Below are positions 36,783 to 50,750 of a DNA stretch of 64,000 nucleotides, piece after piece. Numbering within the stretch: position 1 is the stretch's first letter; each line of letters begins with the position of its first letter. The notes beneath the pieces are model-generated. The model did not search any database. It worked only from the letters and a program-made list of their open reading frames with translations, and had not been told where the DNA came from. A program made the position numbers and the translations under genes. The stretch lies in the NCBI GenBank assembly GCA_025267735.1, contig CM046298.1, positions 27,225,866 through 27,289,865 of the forward strand. The letters run 5' to 3'. The stretch is from Mactra quadrangularis. Its lineage: Eukaryota; Mollusca; Bivalvia; Venerida; Mactridae.

Positions 36783-36911
36783 TTATTGTTTTAACTTTCC
36801 ATTGTCAAATAATACCAACACTATTCCAAATATCAAACATCCACATGTTATTTCCAATAAGAAACTATCACAAAAACATAATCCAATATTTTCCAATATG
36901 AAGTCCCAGTT
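36783..36911 (-). CDS. conserved exon-like block (N-W-D-F-I-L-E type)
   Basis: The frame NWDFILENIGLCFCDSF, then LLEITCGCLIFGIVLVLF and DNGKLKQ-stop, is open for 42 codons and partly hydrophobic. Copies in U2 (from 51139), U3 (near 54680) and U5 (near 63415) keep N(W/L)D(F/C)I(L/F)(E/K)(N/Q)I(G/R)L with silent changes (AAC/AAT), but stop or shift soon after. No clear acceptor is visible. It sits about 0.3-0.4 kb before a first exon, like the V-L-E-I-V exons. Confidence 0.25.
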   Translation of the reverse strand, partial: NWDFILENIGLCFCDSFLLEITCGCLIFGIVLVLFDNGKLKQ

Positions 36912-37008
36912 CGTTACTTAATGATTAAATAACGTTATCTATATTAACTGCATATTGTGTTGCAGAAGGAGAATGACTAAATTGATTCTAGATTATTCAG
37001 TTTTCTAA

Positions 37009-37053
37009 CTATAAACTATATTTGGAGGCGGGTGGAACACATTGGACTATTGC
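37009..37053 (-). CDS. 15-codon terminal exon, U1 copy
   Basis: Acceptor TATTTTCTGTAG|GCA, phase 0. It encodes AIVQCVPPASKYSL-stop. Three further copies (51237, 54747, 63507) have the same length, acceptor and stop position, with TAG and TAA interchanged. Codons such as TCC/TCT and TAT/TAC differ silently. The upstream partner would have to end in phase 0. Confidence 0.42.
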   Translation of the reverse strand, partial: AIVQCVPPASKYSL

Positions 37054-37264
37054 CTACAGAAAATATGTTTTACGATTAATTCATTCTTTTGAACTAACAG
37101 AGAGGAATATGCGAATTTCTTTTCTAAACAGTCCCAAAGGACATTCGCTTGTAATATATGGAAACAACATTATATCAATTTTGGCAACATGGATCAATGT
37201 TCTATTAGTGATACATGCATCTTCCACGAGTTATGTTGACTGCTTTTACAGTAAATCATTCTGC

Positions 37265-37345
37265 AGTTTTGTTTGTTTGTTTGGGTTTTACGGCGCACCA
37301 ACACAGAAAGGTCATATCGCGCTTCTGCAGATCGGACAAGCAGCG
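37265..37345 (-). mobile_element. SINE 3' fragment, minus orientation
   Basis: GTTTGTTTGTTTGGGTTTTA, then CGGCGCACCAACACAGAAAG and GTCATATCGCGCTTCTGCAG, is the reverse complement of a mollusc SINE end. It is absent from the matching place in U2, so it inserted after the duplication or was lost there. Confidence 0.55.
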
Positions 37346-37758
37346 ATATAAACTTTTCATACGATACCAAATATACATTTTATAAAAATCTCACAATCAT
37401 TTTGAAAACTTGGAATCGTTATTTTCAGTACTTGTAGATATTTTAAAACCAAATGGTTTAACTGTCATACACTGAAAAAGTGGAAAAGTGCTATGCGGTA
37501 ATTGAATTATACAGAAGTTGAATTTGTCGGATTTGTCAAAGCATCGTTTGTTTGTGAAGAAATAAAATACATAATTAAGACCTTTACTACAAAACATGGT
37601 CATTATTTTTAAAAGAATATCATAGACACAGAAATTAAACATGCAATGCCTTTAGTATCTTTTGATACTAGTCTGAAAGTGTTGAAGTAAATGTTTTAGT
37701 TAGTAGTCAAATTACTAGGATATTGGATAATGTGTAAATAGAAAACCGGCATTATATA

Positions 37759-37924
37759 CAGTAAAGTTCCGCTATTAAGACCAGCAAAATATATGGTCTT
37801 AATAGCGGACTGGTCTTATTATAGAGAACCTTTTGTTCACAAATTAAGCATTTGGGTCTTAACAATTGTCAAAAATCGCATGATTTTGAAATAACAAAAA
37901 GGTCTTAATAGCGGAACTTTACTG
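37759..37924. mobile_element. pogo-like (Tc1/mariner) MITE
   Basis: The ends are CAGTAAAGTTCCGCTATTAA (continuing GACC) and its exact reverse complement, flanked by TA on both sides. It is 166 bp. The left end carries a second inverted copy of the tip (GGTCTTAATAGCGG at 37795). A TIR starting CAGTAAA with a TA target is typical of pogo/Tigger elements. No coding sequence. Not seen in U2. Confidence 0.82.
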
Positions 37925-40205
37925 TAATGATTAAATCTATCGATCAACCGTGTGCACAGTCGAACAACTTGTATGAGCTAGCAAACAAGATGCTCAAAAA
38001 CTCACTTTTGTAACTTATATTGGGCCGTTGGCCTTGATATCCTTGAATAAAATTTGTATTGACTTGTCTTTAACACCAAATTACAATGAATTTATAGCAC
38101 CAAAATTTAATAAAATACATGCTGCAAAAAGAGCACGGTTATTTACATGCAATTGCATGGCACACATTCGGAATATAGAATTAATGCTGTTAGTACATAA
38201 TGTTCAATGCTGTTAATGGTGAAATGATCTCATGGCGACAGTAAGATGGTTTTCCTCATTGACATTCAATATGTAAATTGTGGTAAGATCTTAGAGATTA
38301 TGTCATTATCATCAAACATTACCGTCTAAACTTTAATTGTCACTCTTTAGACATCAAAACATTAAGAAACCATAACGACGTCTACATAATATTACATATC
38401 TGCGTAAAATACTGACGAGTTCTAATTTCTCTATGGGATTGTAACTTCAAATATATTTGAATATTTTTGCTTACTTTAGTACATTGATATAATTCTAGAA
38501 TTCTGCAAATCGTTCAGTGTGGTGTATAATACGAACTACAACGATAAAACACTTATTTACAGAGTTCATTGTCTAATGATTCGTTAGTAAGACAATATAA
38601 TACATCTGACAACTCAACTACATAACATTTATGAACATTTAGTTGTATTCCACACGTGTAAAGTCTTATTTTATTTTATTCTGATATGTTTTAAATTATC
38701 TTAAAATATTTTGTTTGCAATAATATTAATTTTATATCCCATTTAACGATATATTAAATATTTATTGAAAATATTTGAGGTTTTAAACATATACATTGTA
38801 TAACATATTGCAATTGAGTGTTTAACTATTTGGAACATGTTTTGAAACTTCGACACAATCTATAATGAAAGAAAAAAAAGAAATACATCAAATACATATT
38901 CTTTTTTCCAAATATATTATTCTATTTATTGAGAACATCTATTATATAGCTGTCAACAGGTATTTGTCGTCCATGTCTAATAAAACATGAATATATCGTA
39001 CCTGTTTAACTAACAATGTTTCTATCAGTATTTTTATTCAATTCTAAAATATAATTGCAAAATGGTGTAATGCAAAGTTAATATTGTCTTTAAGCATTCT
39101 CAAAGTAATAATTGCACCTTTCAGAAGCGTGCAAAAAGTCTTGCTTAAATCAGATAATGATACATTTCCATGTCAATAGAACATCTTTTACTTTTAGCGT
39201 TGCATTGGTTGAATTAAAAGCAAATTGTCTTGCTGTATGACGAAAAGATACAATTTACGAGCAAAAAATACATGCAAGTAAAATACCCGCGAGAATACAA
39301 AAATACTGTTCAAAACAAGTATGTGGTCGGATGAGTAATGTCTATTAAATTCTTACACGTAGGTCGTAAAACAATTAAATGTATATCGCGATTGCTTAGA
39401 TAAAACCTGCGTTTGCTCAATAATCAATTACAGTTGAAATTGATATTGCTGTGAATCATTTGAAGTGCAAACGAACGATTGAAATGTTTCACCACCTTCT
39501 TATAGCAATAACTCCAAATGTATTTATATACCACACAGAACTACAGCATCATAAAAAGTAAGTATAAGAAACATGGATGAGTTTGTAGCAATAAGTGATA
39601 AAAATTCTAGGAGGTCTATATAATAGTTATACACACGCAAATGTAGAATATGCTATGTGTCTTTTAACTATCTAATGGCATGATCTTCGTCAAAATTCAC
39701 GTTTAAGATCATTAGTACAGAATCCAAACAATGCAACGACGTTGAGAGTTCAATAAACGATATTATATAACATAGTGTAATATGGATAAAAAGCTTTGCC
39801 ACAAATAATTATTATGTACTAGATGTATTAGAACATTTAATCGAATGTTGCATTTTGCCTATATTGATGTATGAATCATAAAAGAATGTGCATTATAAAG
39901 AAAGATAATATCCACATTTAATTTTAAATGTAATCAATGATGTATATTTAAACCTTAACTAGAAATGTCTGTCAATGCTTTTATATTGCTTATATTTTCA
40001 TCAATAAGACAAAGAGTTGAGACTTTTTAATGCTAACATTGTTATGGGAATTATCAAAGATAGACACATATTTTATAGAGAATATATACGGACAAAGAGA
40101 TTGGTTGTATAGTAAAAGAAATAGAACACAATAAACTTGAATCTGATTGAAACATTTTACAATAAATTTCAGGGAAATAATGACTTATACATTCAATGTA
40201 CATAC

Positions 40206-40246
40206 GGTTCGTAGTTTAACGTTAGTGGTGTGTACTCGGCTTTCAT
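40206..40246 (-). CDS. first coding exon, U2 copy of gene C start
   Basis: ATG opens MKAEYTPLTLNYE plus CC and GTATGT, 41 nt, phase 2. The acidic pair after Met is changed (ED to KA) while EYTPLT and NYE stay. Its downstream exons must lie in the end of U1, because the gene C microexon lies just outside the duplicated unit. Confidence 0.47.
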
Positions 40247-40681
40247 CTTGAATACAATAAGTTGTTAATTGTTTCTATCATGCAAACTGCAATCATAAGA
40301 AATACATATTATATCTGTTGTTACCTTGGAATACATATCGTAAATTGATTACCAATTACAAAAAAACATTTAGTTCTATGAGAACCGCCTAGATGTTATC
40401 ATCATTACAGACAATATCAGCTTAACATTCCAAAGATCACACCCTGTTATGATTCTTTAAGTATCATTCAGTTAGTAATATTATAAACTGTACACAGTAA
40501 AATCTGTTTTGCTAATTAAAATGAAATTAGTGATTGCTTCGCCATCAATTTCACAGGCAAAAATTCAAAATTCTTATTTGCAAATAAGTCGGTCACGTCT
40601 TGAAGACAGGGACTCATAATTAAGAAAAAAACTTACTGTTTAATAATGTTTGCATCAAATATCTGTACATCAGAACAATGT

Positions 40682-40748
40682 TTAGAAAAACAATTTTAAT
40701 TTCACGGTTAAAGAAATACTACAAACTTCTTCAACAATTTCAAATACA
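40682..40748 (-). CDS. candidate terminal exon (V-F-E-I-V type), U2 copy
   Basis: Acceptor AATAATATTAG|T, phase 2. It encodes VFEIVEEVCSISLTVKL, then KLFF-stop. The frame matches the U1 copy at 26090, but the stop comes four codons earlier. Confidence 0.3.
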
Positions 40749-41799
40749 CTAATATTATTAAAATATATAAAGTACGACAAATAATTCCGGCACTTAGAGA
40801 ATGAAATTCACACAATGAAACAATACACGTAGTGTTTAAAAAGATATCATGTCATTTCTTTTTTCGACACTAGCTATACGCATTTATCATGTGTATGTTT
40901 TATTTTGTTTCCACAGCGTGTGCGTGAGTAAATCACATTTGCTAATAATGTAATTTAATTCTCCATCAATATTCATAACGATAAACGATGATGAGTGTAG
41001 GGTTATCTATCGATGCATTGCTAATGAATACAGATGTAGCTTTATTTGATTTTTCAGAAGTTTTGTACAGAGCGGGATAGAAATTGATTAAATGCATTTT
41101 CACTACATAAATTTGGTTTTTCATGTTACTTTTTTAAAATATGTTCTAAGATTAGTTCTGATATAAAATGTGCATAATTTTAAAAAAATGGTTTGGAAGT
41201 TACTTTTTCCCCTGTCCTGTATGAAATTAGTGTTACTTAATGTTTATCGTTGCTTCATTTTTCGCGGTGATTTTTCATATTACTATTATGTAAGGAAACT
41301 ATTTTATCGCAATTACTGCCATGCTGCTATTTCTTCATAACATAAAATCACATTGATGCTCCATAATAGTTTAACTTGCAAAGTATACACATTTGAATTA
41401 GAAACATTCGTCGTTGTGATAAGACTATATTATAAATTTGCAGGTAAAACTTCATATAACCTCTATTGAAACGGTAATAAGTAGATGTTAATGAGTAGTG
41501 CATAATGATAGCAAAGAGCTAATGTCTAGCCTGCAAGTGTTAACGATCTCTGGAGACTTACAACTTACAATATACCCGAGATGCTGTTATTAAGTCGAAG
41601 GATGCAATTACCTGGTGCGTTAAGTATGTTTAGATATTGAACAGAACCAATATGTTTAATGAGTATTTGTTCATTTTTAATTGTACCGACTAGTTCTGTT
41701 TTGTGTTTGTGTAATGAAACGTTCGGGGATTGATAAGGCAAATTTTAATGATGCATTCTGCGAACTCACTTTATCTGAGTGTAAAAGTGTAAAAATTCA

Positions 41800-44700
41800 G
41801 TATATACTTTTCCTATCTATTTCCATTGGTAAACGAGTTTAGATCGAAACAATTGATTGCATGAATTTCTTTTTCTAATTCATTCCTTTAATGACAACAA
41901 CGATTTTATTAATATTTAAGAAACACAGTTCAAGGATTTTTCTGTATTTGCCGAGGTGTTTTCATCAAAATGAGAACAGTCAGCCTTTATTAAGAATGGC
42001 TTTGAAAGTGTCAATATCTATTAAAATAATACATGCAACATAAATTAAGGCTAATCCATCATAAAATTCTCTTTATTTTGGTTAATATTTCTACAATTAA
42101 ATTAAACAGTCTGTGTATTAAGATCATAGCCAAAGGAAAAGGGTTGGGATTTAAAACATGCGATTCTGAGAATCACATTGATTGAGCCATGTCTTAACAT
42201 TTTTGTACATATAGAGATGAATGAATTTGGGAACCATTAATCAATATAATAAACAAAGCTCGGCCACTATCCAGAACAAACATGGGTTAAGTTACCCAAA
42301 CAAATTGGTTCTAATGATTGATCATTCTGCGTCTGTATAATATAAATATGAATATATGACAGATACACAAACATTTAGAAAGTCATGAGTTTAATGACCA
42401 TATATGAGTGACATTTACTTTCCCTACGGAAAAGGAAAGTAATTACTAAGAAAATGGAATAAGTAGAGTTAGAATAATAATAGAATGTTATTAAAGTAAC
42501 TTGATTGAATGCATAATAGATACTGCGCCGTTTCACTGTTAATGTATAAATATATGTGCATGTATCAAATGACCGATATTCATTGTCTAATCAGTATAAA
42601 TGCCACTTGTATATTTCCAACATTGTTTATTCCGAAAGATATGTAAACAAAACTACTATAGAGCTAATTCAGATGTTTTAGTTGTGGTCTATGTCATTTT
42701 GCAGTATTAAAGTTGGCAGTTATTACTTTCTTTATTTAATTTGATAAATAATCACGTCAGATGCACTTCTCTGGAAATCTATTGGTATCAAGTAATGAAA
42801 TCATATCGTTCTAAAATGCTAGTCGAGACAAACTATATTGTATAGCAATAGTTTCAAAAAGACATACTTTAAATGTTTACTTTGTGCTGATCAATAAAGT
42901 CTAATAACTAGATAAAGGAACAAGAAAAAACCGTTATAAGATAAATGTCACATTAGATACATACATCAACAATGATTTAATGAAACAATGTAACGTTTAC
43001 GACAAATTTGTTGCTAAGGACTATAAAATATCATAGAGAATGTTTAGAAATACTAAATAAAAAGAATTTGACATAATGTGAGTTTGAGCAAGTAATCAAT
43101 TTGTTATTTAGACATTCCAAATCATATAAATGGAACGATTATTCTATTTAATGTTTATGTAAGCAGTCAGAAACTATGGCGAATGCATTTGAATAAAAAC
43201 GGAAAAGAATATAGAAATACTTGAATGTTTGAACTTATAAAAATGATAAATTAGAGAAAGTGACCTTAGCAGTATTTCATGTCTAAAAATTATAACCATT
43301 TTATACCTTTAAGGAAATACAACTAGTGAATTCTTATATAGACTATGCTACTAACGCAGAAGTGTTTATTTGAGTGTTCTTGAAGAACAAACAATTTAAA
43401 TCCAATCAAAATAGTGAAATAGTAAAGACTAGTAATAATGTCTGGTTACTAAATTTGATATCGCGTTAAATTATAGAGCTATTTACTACTTATATCAATA
43501 CGAATGAATTACATGTTTATAGGGATTGAAGTTACAGAACAAGATTTCCAGCTTTTGCATACAGAATACCTAAGAAACGGACATTGATGAAGCCACTGGC
43601 TAAAAACTAGTCAGATACTTATAATCATGTAAAACAAGTGAACATTCAAATGATAAACAAACATGGCAATTTAACTTCTAAATGCATTTCTTGGATAGTT
43701 TAAACCATAATGCAAGTCCTATGCTTAGTTAAATATAAAAAATGTTGCATATTATTAATATTGGTTAATGCCACATTTCTTCCTCTGAATTACTAGGATT
43801 CCTTATTTGTTTATCCATAATAACTGGTTTGGCAATCAGCTAATGCTGTTGACAAATAAAAACCGTCAGGCAGATTACTATACAATGAAATTTGAATCAA
43901 TCAAAATATAAACCAATAATCATTGTGTCAAGGCGCTTTCAGTTGTAATATGTGTTTCTTTGAAAGCGCTGATAATTAAATTCTCATGTTTCATTCTGAT
44001 AGAACCACGTGCGAAATCATGTCAAATAATCTAACTCGTCAAGAACAATAAACCTAGCAGATTCACGAACAAAATCTATTAACATTTCCAATTCGCTGTA
44101 CAAATTTATGCTACAAAACAACACACTGCTTTTAAAGTCAACGCAGCACATTGAGAAATTACAGAAAGATATAACACTCATTATGACTCATGTTTATTAC
44201 ACACAAATTGTTAATGACATTATATTTGCACGTACTTGTTTTGTCGATACTCTCGGAAAAGTTGCATGACATGTATGTTTTGAAAGACAAAAATGGCCGT
44301 CGTAATTAAATAAGAAATATAAAAAATTGTCTGCAAAGATATAGACATGGTTATGAGGTGCGAAATTAACAGACTTAATCTAAACATGTTTTAACAAAGG
44401 TTAGCATATGAGCTTTAGTTTTACAAAAGTGGAATGCAGCAATTAACAATGTAAAGTGTCATAAAATGATTGAATTAAAACGGGTTTACCCTTGAACATT
44501 ATCCTGATATCTTTTATTTCCAATTATGTGCCATAATTTATCTGCCGTTTCAAATTATCATTAGACAACAATATATTTTTACATTATTTACAATTGTTTT
44601 ATATTATAGTAGCTTCTAATCTAATCAACATCTTAAAATTATCTAAGAACAATTCGTATAACTATTGCATTGCTCTCTTGCTAAACGCTTTTAACAATAG

Positions 44701-47700
44701 CGTGTATACAAAACGGATTTGAAGCTAAGCCACGAAAGATTTACAACTTAAGATGAAGTAATATTATAATTTGTGTAACTTCTAATCAATCATTACTGTC
44801 CTTGAGTCCACAAAATACGAGTCATGACATATTGAGGTTAATGCATTCAAAATTTAACATAATAATCAAAATGATATCCCTTGATATTTTGACTTGCTAA
44901 TCAAGCATGAAGAAATTGAGATGCATTCACTTTCTTGGTTTGATATGCATTTACACATTTGCATGCAACACAGACACGAAACGTTTGTTAAACAATTATT
45001 ATGTGTCATGTATTTACAGATTTAGGAAATTTCTGAAAGTATATACTCACTCAAGAAATATCTTTAAAAACAAATGCGGCGCTTAACAGGGTTTATTGTT
45101 AGTATAAATAGTAGTATTTGACCTAACAAATGAATAGGATGTTATAATGTTACAGTTTGGTCCAGCAATATTTTAAAAAGAAGACAGTAGATAGGTAGTT
45201 GATAATATCAAATTAAAATTTATAAACCTACAAGAAGGTGCTCACTTGAAAGTAACGAAACATCAAAATTGCTTTTGACTGGCGATCCAGGGGTAGTTGG
45301 TTGGACCTGAAGAACCCTAAATCAATTTCTAGTGATTTGTCTTTGGAATATTTTATGATGACATTCTCCCCCCTTCCACTGTATCACGAAAACACCTCAA
45401 AGTCGCTAGCAATGCTCAACTGATTAAAACCGAGTGTAAAGTTACAAACACTTTTAGGTTTCAATTAGTTGGTAGTCTGGCTGCAATGACGCGACCTTAT
45501 AATTCACAAAATGGGTAAAGTGCAAAAATAATTACCAAACCAAATTAATTCATTTTTTTAGAATTATGCATTTCAACATTACGTGTTTCAATACATACAC
45601 GAAAGCTTTCCGGCTCAATAATACATTTGGCGTCGAAATACTTAATATAACGTTATTTTATTCAAATATAGGCGTCGATGAGTTTACTGGTACAATATAT
45701 CATCATTAATGCATTCACTGAACGCAAGGGAGATATTATTTTATTACAACAGTATTCTATATACATGGTTCTAGGTCAAGCGAATCACGAATATGTACTT
45801 TGCATTTGAGGGTGTCTATAGTTTGAATATTTTTGTTCAAATTCATATTGTCATGCTGTATAAACGTTTCTTTATATCATTCGGTATTTCTTGCAGCCTT
45901 TAAAACATTACATGATGACAGCACTCCGCGGTGCTTATATTGGGTTCAAACAGAAAAACCGCGTTACTTAAAATCCAATTAAAACATTTCAATATACATG
46001 TAGATCTAAGCAAACGTGTTAGTGCCTTCCAAACACGCTTGAATTTTATGATTTAAATTTCTTAAAAAGATGAAAAACAGAATTGAGTTAGGACATACAT
46101 GGACGGCATTCAAAGACGGCTCATATATATATACATTAGATATATACATATAATATACATTGTGACAGTGTGTCTAAAACAACAAAGCAGGGTCTCGGTA
46201 CCGAAAATTGAATTTTAAAATTCACTATCACCCACCGCTATCTAATCCTGCGTCTTCCCGGTCATATTATAGTATAGACCAAAATAATTGAAAGATTTGA
46301 AATTTCAAAAAAGTGTCATAATTTACTTGAATATAACAACTGCCGAATGAGAATAGTTTATCGACAGCTTTTTAAACCTTCACATTATAAGCTTTGGTAA
46401 ATTGATGGTTTTGTCGACACAACAGAACGCATTTGCATTGCAAAAGATTTTAAGATAAACGTTTTACAAAAGAACTCGATCAGAATATGATTCAGTTACT
46501 TAAGTATGAAATGACTTTACGGCACATGACCGCAGACAGGTTACCAAAAGCAATTAAAGTTGCTAACTACTTTGTACATTTGCTTATTTATGAATGACTT
46601 ATTCTGAATAGCACATTTGTTCTGATTTTGCCAATTAAAGCAACAATTAACGAATTAAAAAACTACCCAGGGAAATTGATTATTACAATTATGTTCAAGA
46701 TTCAAACAGATGATTAGGAATATATTTCTGTTAAGTATGCGATAATGCAAAAACATTGACCAATAAATACAAGTTATTTAAGTTTTTTTCTCAAATAATG
46801 ATATTTATGAATAAAACCATACCATTTCAGAGAAAAGTATGAACTTATTTTGCGCATTAAGAGATAGATATAACCTCAGAACACATCAATGCTTATACTC
46901 ATAATCGGTCAAGATACCCCACCTATTCGCTCAATGTCTGTTTCGTGGGAGACTGTTTAATATAAGTGTAGATATACATTATAAAGTCTACATAAACATT
47001 TATTTATTCTACATTTAAATAACTAGACACGAGTGACATCAACATTCCCTAAGGGTTTAAAATAGGGAGATTTAGAAAATGGAAATTAAGATGTTATGGT
47101 ATTATTAGGAATTTACAATACAATTGGGAATATACTTATTGTATCAACTCACGATACGGTGTAGCATGGCTTATGTACAACTACACATTAACATACATCA
47201 TTTGAACCTGCATTAATGCATAAATAATGTCAAGACTTTCATACAAGACATGTATATGAATATTTGAAACATGGAAACTATTTATTTATGTTATAAGACC
47301 TCTGGCTTACACAACATCGGAATTTCGTTTCGGCTACAAAAGTGTATAACAAATAAAAACAAAACGGTATTTTTAAAGTTTCAGGATTTCAGATGCATAT
47401 CTGAAAAAAACTTTTGTTGATCACAGATTTATCAGAACCGAACATGTCAAATGTATATGACCCGCCAGGAACTTTTAAGTGAATTGCACTGACCACAACA
47501 TCTCAACCAAACGTCGGCTGAAAATGGTTGAAAAAGTTACCAGTAATTGAAATATTACACACTTGCCTAAACTGAAAACTGACAATATAAAGAAACATAA
47601 TTATTTCTGTTACAACTATAATTATGTAAACGCAAGATATATTCAAATTTATATACTAATTGAATAGGCATAGATTGCAAATGATTATATGAAGTTATTT

Positions 47701-49550
47701 GCCACAACCAAATGATATGCCAATAACCACGGTGTCAAGACGCGTACTCCTTCTATAATGAATAAAAATTGAAAGTACTTTCTCATAATTAGAATCTAAT
47801 GTATCATTCTGATGAATAAAATATATAATTCCATATCTCATATCAATTTAACCAAGGAAAAATAGGTCCAACATGGCCAAGTTTACCTGCATGTGATAGT
47901 ACGAATAGTAACTGAATTAACATGGTATGTAATCATTGTATGAAAATGTTACGTATTAGTGAGAACGAGAAAACCATATGCTCTTTTCAGTGACGCGACA
48001 AATTGCATTTTTCAGTAAATATTTCAAAGAGACATAAACTTATTATTACAGTTATTACATTACCTTTGCATATATACATTCAATAACTAAACAAACTGCG
48101 CCCGTGAACCAAACCCATTTATTCATTGGACGTAGAAAGCTCAATTGTATGTTATATTTAAAAGTTAACAACAATTGTATGATCTCATTAGAAGCTTACC
48201 ATTTCAGCATTTACTTTATACAGAATCTTTTTTCGCATTACAAACACAATTTTTACAAAATAATTGTGTTAAAATGTGATTATGAGCAATTAAAAGCATT
48301 TACATTTACATCATTATATTATCAAGTAGTATATTCTCATGGGTAATAGAAAAGATATAACATTATATCCAACCAATTTATTCAAATACTTTACTAAATT
48401 GAAAGTAACATCATTAAATAAGGCAACTAAGTTTGAAAACATTTATTGTAACCATGTAATGACATGTTTATTCAATCTACTTTACGTTACGGTTTAACTC
48501 GATAAACCAACAAATACGAGTATCTCTATATAAATGACAGAACATTAAACTGTTTATCGGAAACGAACTTACCCAGTTCCTGTCTCAAACAACATTATCT
48601 ATTTCCCGAATTGCCATGGAAAAGGACACTACAATGATAGATCGGAAAATAAATAAATAACTTTATAGGATCTTCTCACTGATGAAATACAAAAAATGCT
48701 CTTATCGTTACCTCATAAACATTATTTAATTATTGTCACTATTTGCCGCGGAAATAGAAGATACTTCAACTCAAATCATTAATTTCAAAGTGATAGTTCT
48801 ACTCGGTGCTTAATGTGTTTAAATAGACCAACTTTTGTCGACGAAAGATTCCGTTGTGACTATTTATCAAATATACTTTAAAACTCAAGAATTCGTAATC
48901 GAATGTTAAAATTTCTTTTGTCATACAACTGTTACCTCTTGCTGATAGAGTGTTGAGAGGAACTACCAACCATTACACATTGGGGGAAGCTCCTTTTGAA
49001 GAAAATAATATGTTGGTCACCGTTCATTATATGAACGTTGCAAAATGGTAAACAAAGTATGGTACAATATTTATATTATCACGTTAAGGTTATTGGATTA
49101 TCCTGCATATTAGTATAATATTCTATAGCTATAATATGATAACGTCAGTCAGTATACACCGTTATTTATCGATATCCCTTAAATAAGCAATCTTGAAGAT
49201 GGCAGTATTAAAACCATAATTTAGGCTATGCGTACGACCATTGTTTTCTAAAACAATCTCGTTGTCATAACTTGCAGATTGATGGATATAGTGTCTTATT
49301 TGTTTGCTTAAATAAGCTATTAAAATGAGTGGGTTTAAAAATAATAATTATCTTCTTGACTTTAAAAAATACCGTTGTCCATAATTATGTGTGCAATTTA
49401 AAAGAAGTTTACATGAATGCAAATTTTACAATGATGACTTTGTTATAAGTCCTGTATGAGTTGTTTCGTTAATATACTAATGCTAAAGGAAGAACATGAA
49501 CGAATATATGTTTAAGAAACTGATTACGATAATGCATTGTTAAACTTAAA
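41800..49550. other. U2 interior, no gene seen
   Basis: Non-coding, matching U1. Short frames do not keep their reading between the two copies. Confidence 0.4.
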
Positions 49551-49558
49551 TCGAAAAT

Positions 49559-49798
49559 CTAGCTCGAGAAAAGTTCCCATAAGTATACAAAATCCTCGTT
49601 TAATACAAAATACCAAACACTCCTTGGCACTTCTGGGCGATTAAAAGGTTTGGTATTAGCGCCGTTAAACAAAGCGCCGAATATTTCCTCCGGCGAATCC
49701 AAAACAATATCTCTTTTGGCAAAGTGTCTCCTTTTATTGCAAGTAATTGGAATAAATGTGGCCAAAAGTAGCATGGCGACTGTACCAAATTTTATCAT
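49559..49798 (-). CDS. small secreted-like frame, 79 codons
   Basis: The frame starts MIKFGTVAMLLLATFIPITC, which looks like a signal peptide. NKRRHFAKRDIVLDSPEE follows, with KR sites of the kind cut in propeptides, then FGALFNGANTKPFNRPEV. It is unspliced as read. The U1 copy is frameshifted, so conservation cannot be shown. It could be a prohormone-like gene or chance. The start is chosen for the hydrophobic N-terminus. Confidence 0.27.
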   Translation of the reverse strand: MIKFGTVAMLLLATFIPITCNKRRHFAKRDIVLDSPEEIFGALFNGANTKPFNRPEVPRSVWYFVLNEDFVYLWELFSS

Positions 49799-50709
49799 GG
49801 TTAGATATAATGTTTAAAGTACTAACATGTACCTTAATGGAACATTGTTATACATCTTATCAAGCTAAACGTATACTTTTTAATTTAATTTCATCTTTTC
49901 ATACATTCATAGTGGTATAATGACTAAGTTTCACCTTTATTTATTATTGATAATATACCACATTGTTCTTATTTGATGCATCAAATATGTTTCATTTTAG
50001 AGAATTATAGGAAACTGTCATAACATAGTTATAAGGTATCACCATATACGTATCCAATTACGTGATGACCTACCTATGTCAATTTAATGGTGACAAGTTT
50101 TATTACTAATTTTGAACGTCACTGTGTGGTTAACAATATGTACAGGGAATGAAATAAGACAAAAAGAGATACCTATTTTGTTTATAAGGATAAAAAACAA
50201 ACTACCTTACTATGTTAGTATTAAAGACATTGTAAAACTCATTTTAAAATATGATACTTTTAACTTCACTTTTATAATTTAACGACAGTATATAAAACGA
50301 AAATATGTTTCATCATGCATTTCTCAAAATCAATATAATAAGTTGTTGCTAGAGGACCAAGTTATTAATAATACATATACACAGTAATTGATAAGACGCT
50401 TCATCAACTTGTTGTAAACTATAATAATGCTAATTAAAACTAAGTAGTGTGTCGTCTCATAAAGTTTGATCGATTTATTTGACTCTGTTATCCATAATAT
50501 AATAACAAAACAGACGAGATTGGAAGAAAAAAATTAGAAAACGGTACTTAGTTTCAGGTATGAACAGTCTCAAATTAAAACCACAATAAAAATAGAATGT
50601 TTTTGATTATAAAATAAATCCATAATTGAAGATATATACTAATTTATTGACTAGAAATACAAATGCCATTCACAAAAGCAGCAAAAAAAATAAATGTATA
50701 AAAACTCAC

Positions 50710-50750
50710 GGCTCCCAGTTTCCTGTTAGTGGCCTAAACTCCGCATTCAT
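50710..50750 (-). CDS. first coding exon, second set in U2
   Basis: MNAEFRPLTGNWE plus CC, donor GTGAGT, 41 nt, phase 2. Another in-frame ATG lies nine bases upstream. TP has become RP, so selection may be weaker here. Confidence 0.47.

Larger units (their letters stand above)
24533..38950. repeat. tandem segmental duplication, copy U1
   Basis: About 14.4 kb is repeated head to tail by U2, at roughly 85-90 percent identity by eye over nearly its whole length. Anchors: TCTTTAAGCGTTCTCAAAGT at 24572 against 39090; CATACGGTTCGTAGTTTA at 25650 against 40202; TGGACTATTGCCTACAG at 37043 against 51271. The right edge shares a TTCGACACAATCTATAATG block with U2 and U4. Limits are approximate. Confidence 0.85.

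Noticed and set aside
37022..37351. Plus-strand frame MEAGGTHWTIAY... of 109 codons
   Set aside because: The frame is not kept in U3 and U5, it runs into a SINE fragment, and the minus strand here shows a conserved exon with a conserved stop.
48104..48346. Plus-strand 80-codon frame starting MNQTHLFIGRRKL
   Set aside because: The U1 copy (about 34100) keeps about 20 codons and then shifts; no splice or family support.
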